Assembly (NCBI GenBank): GCA_007280515.1
Contig: QYPL01000010.1
Span: forward strand, 1 to 59,504
Origin: Sediminibacterium sp.
Lineage (GTDB): Bacteria; Bacteroidota; Bacteroidia; Chitinophagales; Chitinophagaceae
DNA length: 59,504 nt
Reading direction: 5' to 3'
The position numbers were made by a program, and so were the translations under genes. The notes below the pieces were generated by a model. It did no database searches and had not been told where the DNA came from. It saw only the letters and a program-made list of their open reading frames with translations. How positions within the stretch are numbered: position 1 is the first letter of the stretch; each line of letters opens with the position of its first letter. Shown here in pieces: positions 8,988 through 18,213 of this stretch.

Positions 8988-10497
8988 TAAAGAAGCCCGG
9001 TAATTTTACTTTAACAAAATCATGCACCATATTCAATATTTCTGGAGCAGGGTTCAGCCAGTTTACTAGCAGATAGAAACTTATTCCAAAAGCAAAGGAC
9101 TGTAGTAAAATATTAGCAAGTATATTGTTTATAGTAGGAATTAAGTGAATGAGTAGCATTAAGCCAATACTTGATACTAAAAACAAGCCGTGTTTATAGG
9201 TATAGGGTTGCAAATTGAACTTTTTATAAATAAATATAAACCTTACCGTATTGTAAAGAGTAAGTGCAATTAAATTAGAAAAGGCTAGCCCTTCTAAATT
9301 ATAATTCTTAATTAAAAACCAATTTAGCGGAATAGAGACAATAATGTAAAATAAATTAGTGTAAAAATCGAACTTCCAATAATTAGAAGTGCCAATAATT
9401 TGACTGTTCACTCCGGTAGCTAAATCAATTAATTTTGCAATACCTAAAATGAAAATTAATTTACTTATAGCATCATAGCCGCCCGCTTCTTTATGGCTAA
9501 TCCAGTTTAAAAAATTAATTAGGTTGTCTATGTTTAGCCATATCAAACCAAACAGCAATAAGCCAATAGCTAGTAAATTGGATACGCTTTTGTGGTAAAT
9601 GTTTTTGATATTAGCAAAGTCTTTATTTTTCCAAGAAGTAGCAAGTATAGGTATACTAATAGAGTTTAAGCTTCTTTGGGGTATTTCTAAAATTGCAGAA
9701 ACATAGGTAGCAATGGCAAATATACCTGCATCACTTAAGCCTCTTAATCCCACAATTAAAAAAGTATCATTGGTGCGCGCTAGTAAATTGAAAAATTGTC
9801 CAGCAAAAACAAATAAGGCAAAGCTAATCATCTTGCCTTTGAGCCTTCTGGTTACACTGCTAATTTTAAAATTTTTAAATGAAAAACCATTTGACTGAAT
9901 CAAATTAATTAGTAACAATATAGCAGGAACTGCATACAGCAAACTGAATAAGGTTAAAAAACTAATGAGGTCAATAAATTTAAAACCAAAGGCTAAAATT
10001 AACACCGTGGTTAAAATGCGAATTAAAGTTTCCCTTAAGAAATTGGAGTAAACACCTTTTCTTAATCCCCAGGCAAATGCTTCTAACCAATAAAATAATA
10101 ATAAGAAAAAGGCGTAGGGGTATAAATAATTAAAATAATGTGCTAGGCTGGGAGACTTTCCAAGTTTACGAATGATAAAATCTTTTTGCTGCCATCCAAT
10201 AAATAAAAGAATACTAAATCCAATTAAATTGATAATAAGGGTAATAAGTGGAAGCTCAGATTTTTTGGGGCCTAGATAATGATTATAAAAGGGGAAAAAT
10301 TTATAAATAACAGGTAATGTACCTAAAGTACAGAACAAAGAAAAGGTAGCACCAATATCTATCATGGCTCTTACAAGGCCTTGGTCATTTTTGGAGAAAA
10401 ATAGGGGAAACAATATTAAGAGGTTGACAGCGCCTATGACAAAGCCCATCATGATAAAGAACGACGATTTTACCCCTTGTTTTTGAATAATGCCCAT
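8977..10497 (-). CDS. Wzx-like oligosaccharide flippase (MOP superfamily)
   Basis: An integral membrane protein of about 506 residues with some 12-14 hydrophobic helices, of the polysaccharide-transporter family that flips undecaprenyl-linked glycans across the inner membrane. Characteristic are the N-terminal IIQKQGVKSSFF helix start, FAGQFFNLLARTNDTFLIVG in the middle and DAGIFAIATYVSAILEIPQR after it. The reading frame is open to 10569, but I use ATG 10497 because the residues upstream are atypical and would run into the divergent glycosyltransferase gene. Its surroundings (glycosyltransferases on both sides) support a role in export of a surface polysaccharide. Confidence 0.85.
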   Translation of the reverse strand: MGIIQKQGVKSSFFIMMGFVIGAVNLLILFPLFFSKNDQGLVRAMIDIGATFSLFCTLGTLPVIYKFFPFYNHYLGPKKSELPLITLIINLIGFSILLFIGWQQKDFIIRKLGKSPSLAHYFNYLYPYAFFLLLFYWLEAFAWGLRKGVYSNFLRETLIRILTTVLILAFGFKFIDLISFLTLFSLLYAVPAILLLINLIQSNGFSFKNFKISSVTRRLKGKMISFALFVFAGQFFNLLARTNDTFLIVGLRGLSDAGIFAIATYVSAILEIPQRSLNSISIPILATSWKNKDFANIKNIYHKSVSNLLAIGLLLFGLIWLNIDNLINFLNWISHKEAGGYDAISKLIFILGIAKLIDLATGVNSQIIGTSNYWKFDFYTNLFYIIVSIPLNWFLIKNYNLEGLAFSNLIALTLYNTVRFIFIYKKFNLQPYTYKHGLFLVSSIGLMLLIHLIPTINNILANILLQSFAFGISFYLLVNWLNPAPEILNMVHDFVKVKLPGFFKKK

Positions 10498-10560
10498 AGT
10501 GCAAATATATTGTAATTTGGTAAAAGTAAATATGTAATGAAATGGGCTTATTTTTACTAT

Positions 10561-11334
10561 ATGGAACAATTGTCGGTCATTACAATATGTTTTAATAATT
10601 TAAGCGACTTGCAAAATACTTGCAGTTCGGTAGACGCGCAGTCAGTAAAGCCCTATGAGCATTATATTATTGATGGCTCAAGTAATAAGGATATTGCTGA
10701 ATGGTTGCAAAATACAGCACAGCCTTCGTATCGCAAATGGCTTTGTGAAAGAGATAAGGGTATTTCAGATGCTTTTAACAAGGGCCTATCGCTTGCAACT
10801 GGTAGCCTTATTCATATTTTAAATTCGGCCGATATTTATTATTCTACTACCGTTATTGAAAATGTGCTAGTCTATTTTAATAAGTATAGTGGTATTCAAT
10901 GGGCAACTGGTAATATATTCATGAAGAGAGGAGGTATTTGGGTGCGAATTGGCGTCCCCTTTGATGCAGGTCAATTATACAAGGGCATGAGGTCTGTTTC
11001 GCATCCTACTTGGTTTCTAAAAAAGGAACTGTATAAAAAGCTAGGTAATTTTTCATTAGACCTTAAAATTGCGATGGATTATGATTTAATGTGCAGATTG
11101 AAAAACGAACCATATGGTTACATGAATGAGACCATCGTAAAGTTTGATGATGGTGGAGTAAGTACTAATCAATATTTAAAATCGCTCAAAGAGAATGTTA
11201 AAGTGTATGAATCTTATTATGGATTTTCTTTGGCAGCTCGTGCTTGGCAATGTAGATTAAGTCTATTATATTATTTACTACAATCTAAGTTCGGGAAATT
11301 TTTATATGCTATAAAGGCTAGTAATTTAAAATAG
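10561..11334 (+). CDS. Family 2 glycosyltransferase
   Basis: A 257-residue GT-A fold glycosyltransferase. It opens with SVITICFNN, has the sugar-nucleotide-binding HYIIDGSS near residue 40, WLCERDKGISDAFNKG near 60-75 and the metal-binding region LNSADIYYS (NSAD in place of DxD) near 92. This arrangement is common in colanic-acid/WcaA-like enzymes. An upstream in-frame ATG at 10537 exists, but the family start is at 10561. It is probably one of the sugar-adding enzymes for the glycan moved by the adjacent divergent flippase; donor and acceptor are unknown. Confidence 0.87.
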   Translation: MEQLSVITICFNNLSDLQNTCSSVDAQSVKPYEHYIIDGSSNKDIAEWLQNTAQPSYRKWLCERDKGISDAFNKGLSLATGSLIHILNSADIYYSTTVIENVLVYFNKYSGIQWATGNIFMKRGGIWVRIGVPFDAGQLYKGMRSVSHPTWFLKKELYKKLGNFSLDLKIAMDYDLMCRLKNEPYGYMNETIVKFDDGGVSTNQYLKSLKENVKVYESYYGFSLAARAWQCRLSLLYYLLQSKFGKFLYAIKASNLK

Positions 11335-11350
11335 CTTAAGTGCTGAAATA

Positions 11351-11382
11351 CTAGCTTATAAAATCTAAATCTTATAAGCTAG
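11351..11382. terminator. Strong hairpin between convergent glycosyltransferase genes
   Basis: CTAGCTTATAA (11351-11361) and TTATAAGCTAG (11372-11382) form a perfect 11-bp stem with a 10-base loop. There is no clear U tract on either side, so it is a candidate transcript-end hairpin rather than a classic terminator. Confidence 0.45.
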
Positions 11383-11395
11383 ACCTTCAAAAGTT

Positions 11396-12412
11396 TTATA
11401 AAACAGGTTTTTTATAAACTTTTTTAAAAAGTAAAAATAAATTATTCAATAAAGGAATAGCTTCAATGATTTTAGCTATGCGAATGGAGTTAATTTGAAG
11501 AGGCGCATAATCAATGCCCAATAGTTTCGATTTCTCATCAATCTCAGTTATCATTTCATCTATAGTTAATCCTTTTCTTAGTGATTTGGGTGTTCTTAAT
11601 AGCCTGTGGACAATGGCCTTGGTAGTGCTTTCTGTAAATTTCTTGCCATTTTCTTCAATGATAGCGGCTAATTTACTAGACTCATTTTTTAGTTCATTCA
11701 AATAGTTTAAGAAAATGATAAAAGCGTCTAATAAAATTTTATCCTTAGAAGTTTTGGTGGTAGATGCGTGAATTCTAAATGAAAACTGTGTGCTAGGGTG
11801 CACCGCGAGATAAGATTTTTTAGAAAGGGCTAACCACAATTGTAAATCGGCATATATTAAATTAGGATATTGAATAGGAATACCGCCAATTACATCGTAG
11901 TCGCTCGATTTAAAAACATAACCAGTGGCCATAATGTCAATTGTTTCATTCAAAGCATGTTCAAGGTATTCGCTTGCGTTTAAACTAGTAGGCAAGGGTT
12001 GACATATTTTAATGAATTCACTCTTGCTATTGATATATTTAAAATGTGTATGGTATAAACTGGCTTCTGGTTCCTCATTTATTAATTCGTTAATTGTAGA
12101 AAGAAAAGTTTTCTCTAATAAGTCGTCATAACCTAGTATGGTCATGTATTCATTTTTAGCTAAGTCTTTTATGCGTCCCCAGTTTTGAAGAATATCTAAA
12201 TTTTGGTTTGAAACATGAACGCTAATTTTACTATGCTGAATGGCATGCACTGCATCTAATGAATCATCGATATTGCTGGTATTGTCTGCTAAAATAAGAA
12301 TGTTAAAGTGGGGGTAGTCTTGTGCTAAAACTGAATGCAAACAATCTAATAGATATTTCTTCCCCGATTTAAAAGGAATAATAATAGAAAAATTATTTGT
12401 TTTACTACTCAT
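11396..12412 (-). CDS. Family 2 glycosyltransferase
   Basis: A 338-residue glycosyltransferase. The N-terminal GT-A domain shows FSIIIPFKSGKKYLLDCLHS, a NILILADN strand and, near residue 90, EYMTILGYDDLLE, where YDD serves as the metal-binding DxD equivalent. The C-terminal third is helical and less typical. Substrates are unknown. It is transcribed opposite to its neighbours; a 117-base divergent region with a 23-bp palindrome separates it from the next gene. Confidence 0.83.
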   Translation of the reverse strand: MSSKTNNFSIIIPFKSGKKYLLDCLHSVLAQDYPHFNILILADNTSNIDDSLDAVHAIQHSKISVHVSNQNLDILQNWGRIKDLAKNEYMTILGYDDLLEKTFLSTINELINEEPEASLYHTHFKYINSKSEFIKICQPLPTSLNASEYLEHALNETIDIMATGYVFKSSDYDVIGGIPIQYPNLIYADLQLWLALSKKSYLAVHPSTQFSFRIHASTTKTSKDKILLDAFIIFLNYLNELKNESSKLAAIIEENGKKFTESTTKAIVHRLLRTPKSLRKGLTIDEMITEIDEKSKLLGIDYAPLQINSIRIAKIIEAIPLLNNLFLLFKKVYKKPVL

Positions 12413-12432
12413 AGCTTGTACAAGATAAATAT

Positions 12433-12455
12433 TTATGCTTAAAATTTAAGCATAA
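12433..12455. promoter_or_regulatory. Perfect 23-bp palindrome in a divergent intergenic region
   Basis: TTATGCTTAAA, one central A, TTTAAGCATAA: two perfect 11-base half-sites. It lies 20 bases upstream of the minus-strand glycosyltransferase start and 75 bases from the plus-strand one. It could be an operator or a leader hairpin; the sequence alone cannot decide. Confidence 0.5.
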
Positions 12456-12529
12456 TCAATAATTACTGCAGAAAAGAAGGTGGTTTTATCTAATTGGCAT
12501 AAATTTGGGTATACTAAATCATTCATAGG

Positions 12530-13375
12530 ATGAACATTGCAGGGGTAGTTATATTATATCATCCTGATATTCAGCTTTTGTCCGATAACATAAAAACCTA
12601 TGTTCAGGGCCTAAAGCAATTATATGTATATGACAATAGCGAAACCAAGACACCGGGCATAGAGGAGGCCTTATCTAAACTGCACCCTTCTATTCAATAC
12701 TATTATTTCAATGCCAATGAAGGCATCGCCAAGAGATTAAATAGGGCAGTGGAAGAAGCGACTCGAAATAACTACGATTATTTATTGACCATGGATCAGG
12801 ACTCTGCTTTCAAAGCTGGCGATTTTGAAAAATATAAACTGCAAATTCAATTAGCTGCTTATAATAATGTGGTACAGTTTGGGGTAAACTGCCAACCTCA
12901 TTTTACTATAGCTAAAGATAAGCCCGAAGAAGTCCTTACATTAATTACATCTGGTTCCATATTGAATCTATCCTTGAAAAAAAACATAGGAACATTTAAT
13001 GAAGATTTATTTATAGATTTTGTGGACGCTGAGTTTTCTTACCAAGTAATACAGAGAGGGTATATTAATTTAATGTTTTCAAATATTGTATTAAATCATG
13101 CACTTGGGAAACTAATTGAAGGTAGGTCATTGGCTAATTTTAAAAAGACAATGCGTATAACGCATTCTCCTATTCGCATTTATTATATTATTCGAAATGG
13201 CTTGTATTTATTGTTGAAGGCCAAAGGTTTAACTGGGGCTATGAAAAAAGATGTACTAAGATGCATTAAAATTATAAAAAACGATTTAATTTATAACCCA
13301 GAACTAAGTTCGGTATACATAAATTTATTTTCAGGTATATTTGCTTTTCTCACAAGTAAGATGGGTAAAAAATAA
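12530..13375 (+). CDS. Family 2 glycosyltransferase, rhamnosyltransferase-like
   Basis: A 281-residue glycosyltransferase close to the RfbF/WbbL-type rhamnosyltransferases. It shows AGVVILYHPD at the start, YVYDNSE near residue 33, FNANEGIAKRLNRAVEEA near 66-83 and the DYLLTMDQDSAF metal-binding block (MDQDS) near 90-101, with HSPIRIYYIIRNGLYL in the C-terminal part, all typical of this subgroup. The dTDP-rhamnose synthesis genes are not in the window, so the donor is inferred from the family only. Confidence 0.85.
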   Translation: MNIAGVVILYHPDIQLLSDNIKTYVQGLKQLYVYDNSETKTPGIEEALSKLHPSIQYYYFNANEGIAKRLNRAVEEATRNNYDYLLTMDQDSAFKAGDFEKYKLQIQLAAYNNVVQFGVNCQPHFTIAKDKPEEVLTLITSGSILNLSLKKNIGTFNEDLFIDFVDAEFSYQVIQRGYINLMFSNIVLNHALGKLIEGRSLANFKKTMRITHSPIRIYYIIRNGLYLLLKAKGLTGAMKKDVLRCIKIIKNDLIYNPELSSVYINLFSGIFAFLTSKMGKK

Positions 13376-13442
13376 ATGAATTAATAGAAAATATAAATAG
13401 TAGAAAAATATAAAAAAATAATTGGGTAAATATTGAATAATA

Positions 13443-14399
13443 ATGAGTGTAACTAGAATTATAAATAAATTTATTTCTTTTTGTTTTTTCTTTTTTAAGT
13501 TAAAGCATTTAAAGCTTGCTTATTTATTTGCATTTTACAAACTTCCCAAACATTGGGCGGCTAGTATGCAAGTAAGGAATAGAATTTTATTGTTAACTAC
13601 TTCGGGTAATACTATATGTATAGCTCAATTAGATCAGTTTGGGTTTAGTATGCATTTTCTTATCGAAATATTAGCAAACCCACTATTTAAGGTAACAGAA
13701 ACTACGAATACCTATTTTACAGTAGAAGTGGAGGGACTTCTATTTAAAGTAGCCTCCCTGTCGAATATGGCCGTTTTGTATGAAATATTTATAGAAAAAA
13801 TTTATAATATTGAAACCTCTCATAATAATTTAGTAGTCATTGATATTGGAATGAATGTAGGGGTAGCTTCTTTGTATTTCGCTTCTCAACCCTATGTGAA
13901 AAATGTATATGGCTATGAGCCCTTCCCTGAAACTTTTGCAGAAGCAAGTATGAATGTAGCAGCTAACCCTGTTATGGCTAGTAAAATAAAATTAATCAAT
14001 GAGGGTGTGAGTAATGTGAATGAAAAAAGATCCATTGCCCTATTTGAAAGTGGATTATTGTCGGCCTCTACTATTGAACAGAAAAATGAGTATGGAAAAA
14101 AAATAGGTCAGGTTATTGAGGTACAATTAGTTTCTATAAAAGAGGTGTTTGAATTAGTACTAGCTGAAAACCCAAATGCTAAAATATTACTCAAGCTAGA
14201 TTGTGAGGGGGAGGAATATGTAATTTTTGATATGCTAAAAGAATCTACCTATTTAAATAATGTAGTGGTGGCCATTATTGAATGGCATGAAAAAGGATCA
14301 ACTACCATTGAAAAAGTTTTGATAGACAATGAATTCACACTAAGACATGAGCATCATGTATCTGAGAATAGCGGAATGATTTATGCTATTAAAAATTAG
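13443..14399 (+). CDS. FkbM-family methyltransferase
   Basis: A 318-residue predicted SAM-dependent O-methyltransferase. The FkbM domain covers about residues 125-310: VVIDIGMNVGVASLYFAS is motif I, VYGYEPFPETF the acidic strand that contacts SAM, and ILLKLDCEGEEYVIFDML the conserved LKxDxEGxE segment, followed by VAIIEWHE. The N-terminal 120 residues are less conserved. Such genes commonly decorate sugars in capsule or O-antigen clusters, which fits the neighbours. Confidence 0.88.
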   Translation: MSVTRIINKFISFCFFFFKLKHLKLAYLFAFYKLPKHWAASMQVRNRILLLTTSGNTICIAQLDQFGFSMHFLIEILANPLFKVTETTNTYFTVEVEGLLFKVASLSNMAVLYEIFIEKIYNIETSHNNLVVIDIGMNVGVASLYFASQPYVKNVYGYEPFPETFAEASMNVAANPVMASKIKLINEGVSNVNEKRSIALFESGLLSASTIEQKNEYGKKIGQVIEVQLVSIKEVFELVLAENPNAKILLKLDCEGEEYVIFDMLKESTYLNNVVVAIIEWHEKGSTTIEKVLIDNEFTLRHEHHVSENSGMIYAIKN

Positions 14400-14442
14400 T
14401 TCTAAGATTAAAACTGCTAGTCTATTACCAGCACTAGTTTTC

Positions 14443-15345
14443 TCAGCCCAATAAGCCTTTCAAAGCATCAATCCTAAATTGAATGACGGGCCAGGTTTTT
14501 GCAGGCTTGCATTGCAATAAATATTTAAATCCTAAAACAAAGGCAGCTCCTAGTTTAAATAAATATTCCATAATTTTTTTCAAATAAGATCCTTTAGAAA
14601 TACTTAAAGTTCTTGTTTTCTCTCCTCTACCAATACCACTAGCCACTCGGTACATATATTCCGCTGTTAATTTTTTAACTTCTACTATATGTTGCACGCA
14701 AATACTGGGGTCGTAATAAATAGTATGGCCTAGTGCTAAAATTTTGTAAAATAATTCTTTACCTTCTCCTCCAATTCTTAAAGTACCCATAACACCAGGT
14801 AATGCTGTATTAAAACCTCCTATAAAATCGTAAATATCTTTTCTAACTATCATATTCGATTCCAAGGGGTACTTTCCATTTTCAAAGGCGCATGCAGTAG
14901 GAGCGTAATCAAAGTTGCCTACAAGTGAGGAAACATAGTAGCTCATCCATTTAGGTTCTGAAGGAATATATTTTGGAATGATGCGACCTCCAAATCCAAC
15001 GACGGCTGGTTTGGTTTTAATATGCTTTATTATATTTTCAACATAATTTGAATTTGCTATGGCATCATCATCCATAAAACAAAGCCATTGGCCTTTTGCA
15101 TGAGTAGCACCTGTGTTACGCGCAAAGGAAGCTCCTTGATTGGGTTCTGTTAAATAAGTGAAACTGCCATTTGCATGTGAAGCCCTCCAATTTTTAAATA
15201 CATCGGCTGTGTTATCTGTTGAATTATTGTCTACAATAATAGCCTCAAAATTTTGCAAGCCTGCAGATTGATTATATAAACTATCTAATGCAGCTTCTAT
15301 ATAGCTTGCGCGATTATAACTACATATTATTATAGATAGAGTCAT
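14443..15345 (-). CDS. Family 2 glycosyltransferase
   Basis: A 300-residue glycosyltransferase of the WcaA-like type: LSIIICSYNRASYIEAALDS at the start, FEAIIVDNNSTDNTADVF near 33-50, NQGASFARNTGATHAKG near 83-99 and the metal-binding WLCFMDDDA near 102-110. Downstream are GGRI and ESNMIVRKDIYDFIGGFN, typical of the acceptor region. The ATG at 15345 is preferred to a TTG one codon earlier. It begins four bases after the stop of the YfhO-type gene, so the two are probably cotranscribed. Confidence 0.9.
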   Translation of the reverse strand: MTLSIIICSYNRASYIEAALDSLYNQSAGLQNFEAIIVDNNSTDNTADVFKNWRASHANGSFTYLTEPNQGASFARNTGATHAKGQWLCFMDDDAIANSNYVENIIKHIKTKPAVVGFGGRIIPKYIPSEPKWMSYYVSSLVGNFDYAPTACAFENGKYPLESNMIVRKDIYDFIGGFNTALPGVMGTLRIGGEGKELFYKILALGHTIYYDPSICVQHIVEVKKLTAEYMYRVASGIGRGEKTRTLSISKGSYLKKIMEYLFKLGAAFVLGFKYLLQCKPAKTWPVIQFRIDALKGLLG

Positions 15346-15348
15346 CAA

Positions 15349-17841
15349 TTAATTGCTTTTACTTTTCCATTTTTTAAAACTAGTAAAACCTAACCCTACT
15401 AATAAGCCCCAAAGTATAATAGAGGCGGCAGAGGAAGCTTTTTGTGCAGTGTTCACTATAACAGGTTTAAATTCAAAACGAATTGAATGAGTTCCAGCTG
15501 GAACCACCAAGGCTCTTAGTACATAGTTGGCTTTTACAATTGTAACTTCTGCATTATCAATATAGGCTTTCCAACCTTGCTTATAATAAATCTCGCTAAA
15601 TACAGCTAGTTGCTTTTTAGTGCTACTACTTTTGTAATTGACTTCATCGTTATTATTATTGACTAAAGCAATTTGGGCTGAATCGTCCACTTGAATATTA
15701 TTTAAGTCTTCTATCTTATCTTTTTGTTCAATGATGGCCGTATCCTTTGGATTAAAGTTGTCTAGTCGGTGCATTACTTCTGCAGGGCCTTTTTCGTATT
15801 GAATACCTTTTACAAACCAAACATTACCTAGTGCTGCTTTATTAACTACTGTATCCAATGCAGGATCACCAGAGATAAGATACTTTGTATTTAACATATT
15901 CATGGTAGGCATACAGTTGGGAAACTTATACCATTGGTTTTCGATAAGGTCTTGGTAAATGCTCAATTTAGCAGGGTTATAACCACCCACAGTTTTATGG
16001 TGGTAGGCAATTAAAGCGCCACCATTAAAGGCGTTATTTATACCGCCACGAATATCAAGCACTCTGTAAGTACTTGTATCTTTTTTCAAAGCAATATCTA
16101 AGGGGCTTAAGGCAAATATATTTTCATTTTCATTCGCTTCTACAAAATTTTCCGATTTTAAATATTTAATATTTACTTGGAATAAGTCAATCATAGATAA
16201 AACCCCAAAACCAACTAATAAAATGGTTTGGTTAATTACTTTTTTAATGGCTAAAAATACTAAGGCAATAATTAAGCCTAAGAATAAAAAGAATTTTATA
16301 ATATCACCTTCAATTAATGATTTTCTATCGGTAGCAATAGCATTCACTAAATCATGCGCAGGAGTATCAAAGGCGGCTTTTTGGTTCGCGTCAGGAATTT
16401 TAGCAATTTGAGACAATAAATTAATTTCAGATTCGCTTTTGAAACTACTGGTGAAGTAAATATAAAATACAGTAGCAAGAATTAATCCTGTAAGAATAAA
16501 ACTTGGTTTGTATTTTTTTAGTATAGTTTTAAAATCGCTTTCTACACTAATGGCGGCCATTCCATATAAAGCCATAACGCCTAACAATAATGTAGGAATA
16601 ATCATTATCATGCTAGGGGCTCTGAACTTATTGTAAAGTGGTAAATGATCAAACATGAAAACATTAAAAGCTTCGAAATAACTTCCTGCACTTAGCATTA
16701 ATGCAAAAACAATAGTGGCTGTAATCCACCAGCGGTGTGGGTTAGTTGAACTTGATATTCCTATAAAAGCAAATAAACAAATAACTAAGCCAGCGTATGG
16801 GGGCCCTGAAGTTCCTCCAATACCACCCCAATAAAGAGAAACAAAACCTTGTAGCTGTTGTCCTATCTGTGCTGGCATCTGTTGTAAGGTTTCTACTGCT
16901 TTGGAATTAGCAGGGTCTATTTGGTTTAAACCACTAGCACCTCCATAAATACCTGAGAACATTAAAACCAGTGGCTCTGTTTTAAACATACTATAAGAAA
17001 AAGCGTAGTCTTTATTTAATCCTGTAGCAGTGGTTTTACTATCCTTATTTACGAGTACACTTCCACCTCTTATAGATTCCTTCCCATATTCATAAGTACT
17101 AGCCAATAAAGGGGCATTCACCGCAACACCCAATAAACCACCAATACATGCTGCTGCAAATGTTTTAAGTATATGATTATAATCTTTTTCAATGATCCAT
17201 TTTATTAGAAAGAAAATGGACATAAAGGCTACAATAATTAAACCGTAATAAGTTATTTGAATATGGTTGGCTCCTACAAATAAAGCAGTGGCAAGACCTG
17301 TGAGCAGACTTCCCCACAAATACTTTTTTTGAAAAATTAAAAGTATAGCTGCAATAAAGAAAGGTAAATAAGCAATGGCGTGCATTTTAGTAATATGGCC
17401 AACGGTTACAATAATAGGGTTGTAGGTGGCATAGCTATATCCCAATGCCCCAATAACACTTATGATGGTATTAAAACCAAGTACCTGTGCTAAGAAATAA
17501 AAACATAAGCAGGCTAAGAAAAATAAACTAATGGGCTCGGCTAATTTTAAAGTAAAAATTTGGTCTAAGATTCCAACAGAATAGGCGAAGCCTGGAACTC
17601 CTGTAATTTGATAAGTAGGCATACCTCCAAACATACTATTAGTCCATAGAGGGTGTTGTCCGTTCTTTTCTGCATAGACCATTGCGTCCTGCGCCATTCC
17701 TTTCCATTGTGTAATATCTTGTTGTTGCAATACCTTTCCTTCCAGAGCAGGTTTACAGTAAATTATGGCTACAATGGCAAATAGGGCCACTGCGATAATA
17801 TTGGGTAGGGCCGACTTAAAAATAGACTTCAACATATTCAT
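15349..17841 (-). CDS. YfhO-family multispanning membrane protein
   Basis: An 830-residue protein with about a dozen transmembrane helices and a periplasmic C-terminal domain, matching the YfhO family, which is related to GT-C glycosyltransferases that use lipid-linked sugars. The N-terminal region shows QQQDITQWKGMAQDAM and LWTNSMFGGMPTYQITG, where the DxxQW/MFGG pattern is typical of Bacteroidota members. A final helix (IILWGLLVGLGFTSF) precedes the basic end. In Gram-positive bacteria YfhO adds sugars to lipoteichoic acid; here a role in modifying a cell-surface glycan is inferred from the neighbouring glycosyltransferases. Confidence 0.85.
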   Translation of the reverse strand: MNMLKSIFKSALPNIIAVALFAIVAIIYCKPALEGKVLQQQDITQWKGMAQDAMVYAEKNGQHPLWTNSMFGGMPTYQITGVPGFAYSVGILDQIFTLKLAEPISLFFLACLCFYFLAQVLGFNTIISVIGALGYSYATYNPIIVTVGHITKMHAIAYLPFFIAAILLIFQKKYLWGSLLTGLATALFVGANHIQITYYGLIIVAFMSIFFLIKWIIEKDYNHILKTFAAACIGGLLGVAVNAPLLASTYEYGKESIRGGSVLVNKDSKTTATGLNKDYAFSYSMFKTEPLVLMFSGIYGGASGLNQIDPANSKAVETLQQMPAQIGQQLQGFVSLYWGGIGGTSGPPYAGLVICLFAFIGISSSTNPHRWWITATIVFALMLSAGSYFEAFNVFMFDHLPLYNKFRAPSMIMIIPTLLLGVMALYGMAAISVESDFKTILKKYKPSFILTGLILATVFYIYFTSSFKSESEINLLSQIAKIPDANQKAAFDTPAHDLVNAIATDRKSLIEGDIIKFFLFLGLIIALVFLAIKKVINQTILLVGFGVLSMIDLFQVNIKYLKSENFVEANENENIFALSPLDIALKKDTSTYRVLDIRGGINNAFNGGALIAYHHKTVGGYNPAKLSIYQDLIENQWYKFPNCMPTMNMLNTKYLISGDPALDTVVNKAALGNVWFVKGIQYEKGPAEVMHRLDNFNPKDTAIIEQKDKIEDLNNIQVDDSAQIALVNNNNDEVNYKSSSTKKQLAVFSEIYYKQGWKAYIDNAEVTIVKANYVLRALVVPAGTHSIRFEFKPVIVNTAQKASSAASIILWGLLVGLGFTSFKKWKSKSN

Positions 17842-17902
17842 ATATTTATACTAACAAACCTACGACTAAAAAGGCTTTTTAAGTAATTTTAGTATCTTGT
17901 AA

Positions 17903-18205
17903 ATGTTAAAAAATAGAATGAAAAATAGTACCTCTTTTGCCTTTACTGCTAAGCTTGCTATTATATGTAATGCCTTCTATTTATTTACAACCGCTTTTCT
18001 GTTTTTTTCTTGGTTAAAAATACCAGCTGGGGTGGCCAATTTTATGGCTGTTTTAGGCCTTGAAATGGCTCCATTTGTGAACTTAGTATTTGTTATTTGG
18101 TTTATAATTAATCTTCTTAGAAAAAAACAGGTTGATTTACCCAAGTGGCAAACAATTATTAACCTTTTGATGTTATTTTTACAAATTATCTTACTTATTA
18201 TTTAA
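17903..18205 (+). CDS. Small three-helix membrane protein, unrecognised
   Basis: A 100-residue hydrophobic protein with three predicted membrane segments (residues about 13-35, 44-70 and 82-100). I recognise no motif. It begins 61 bases from the divergent YfhO-type start and ends 8 bases before the queuosine-precursor transporter gene, so it is probably cotranscribed with that gene. The start ATG at 17903 is followed by a second possible ATG at 17918. Confidence 0.7.
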   Translation: MLKNRMKNSTSFAFTAKLAIICNAFYLFTTAFLFFSWLKIPAGVANFMAVLGLEMAPFVNLVFVIWFIINLLRKKQVDLPKWQTIINLLMLFLQIILLII

Positions 18206-18213
18206 ATTGAATT

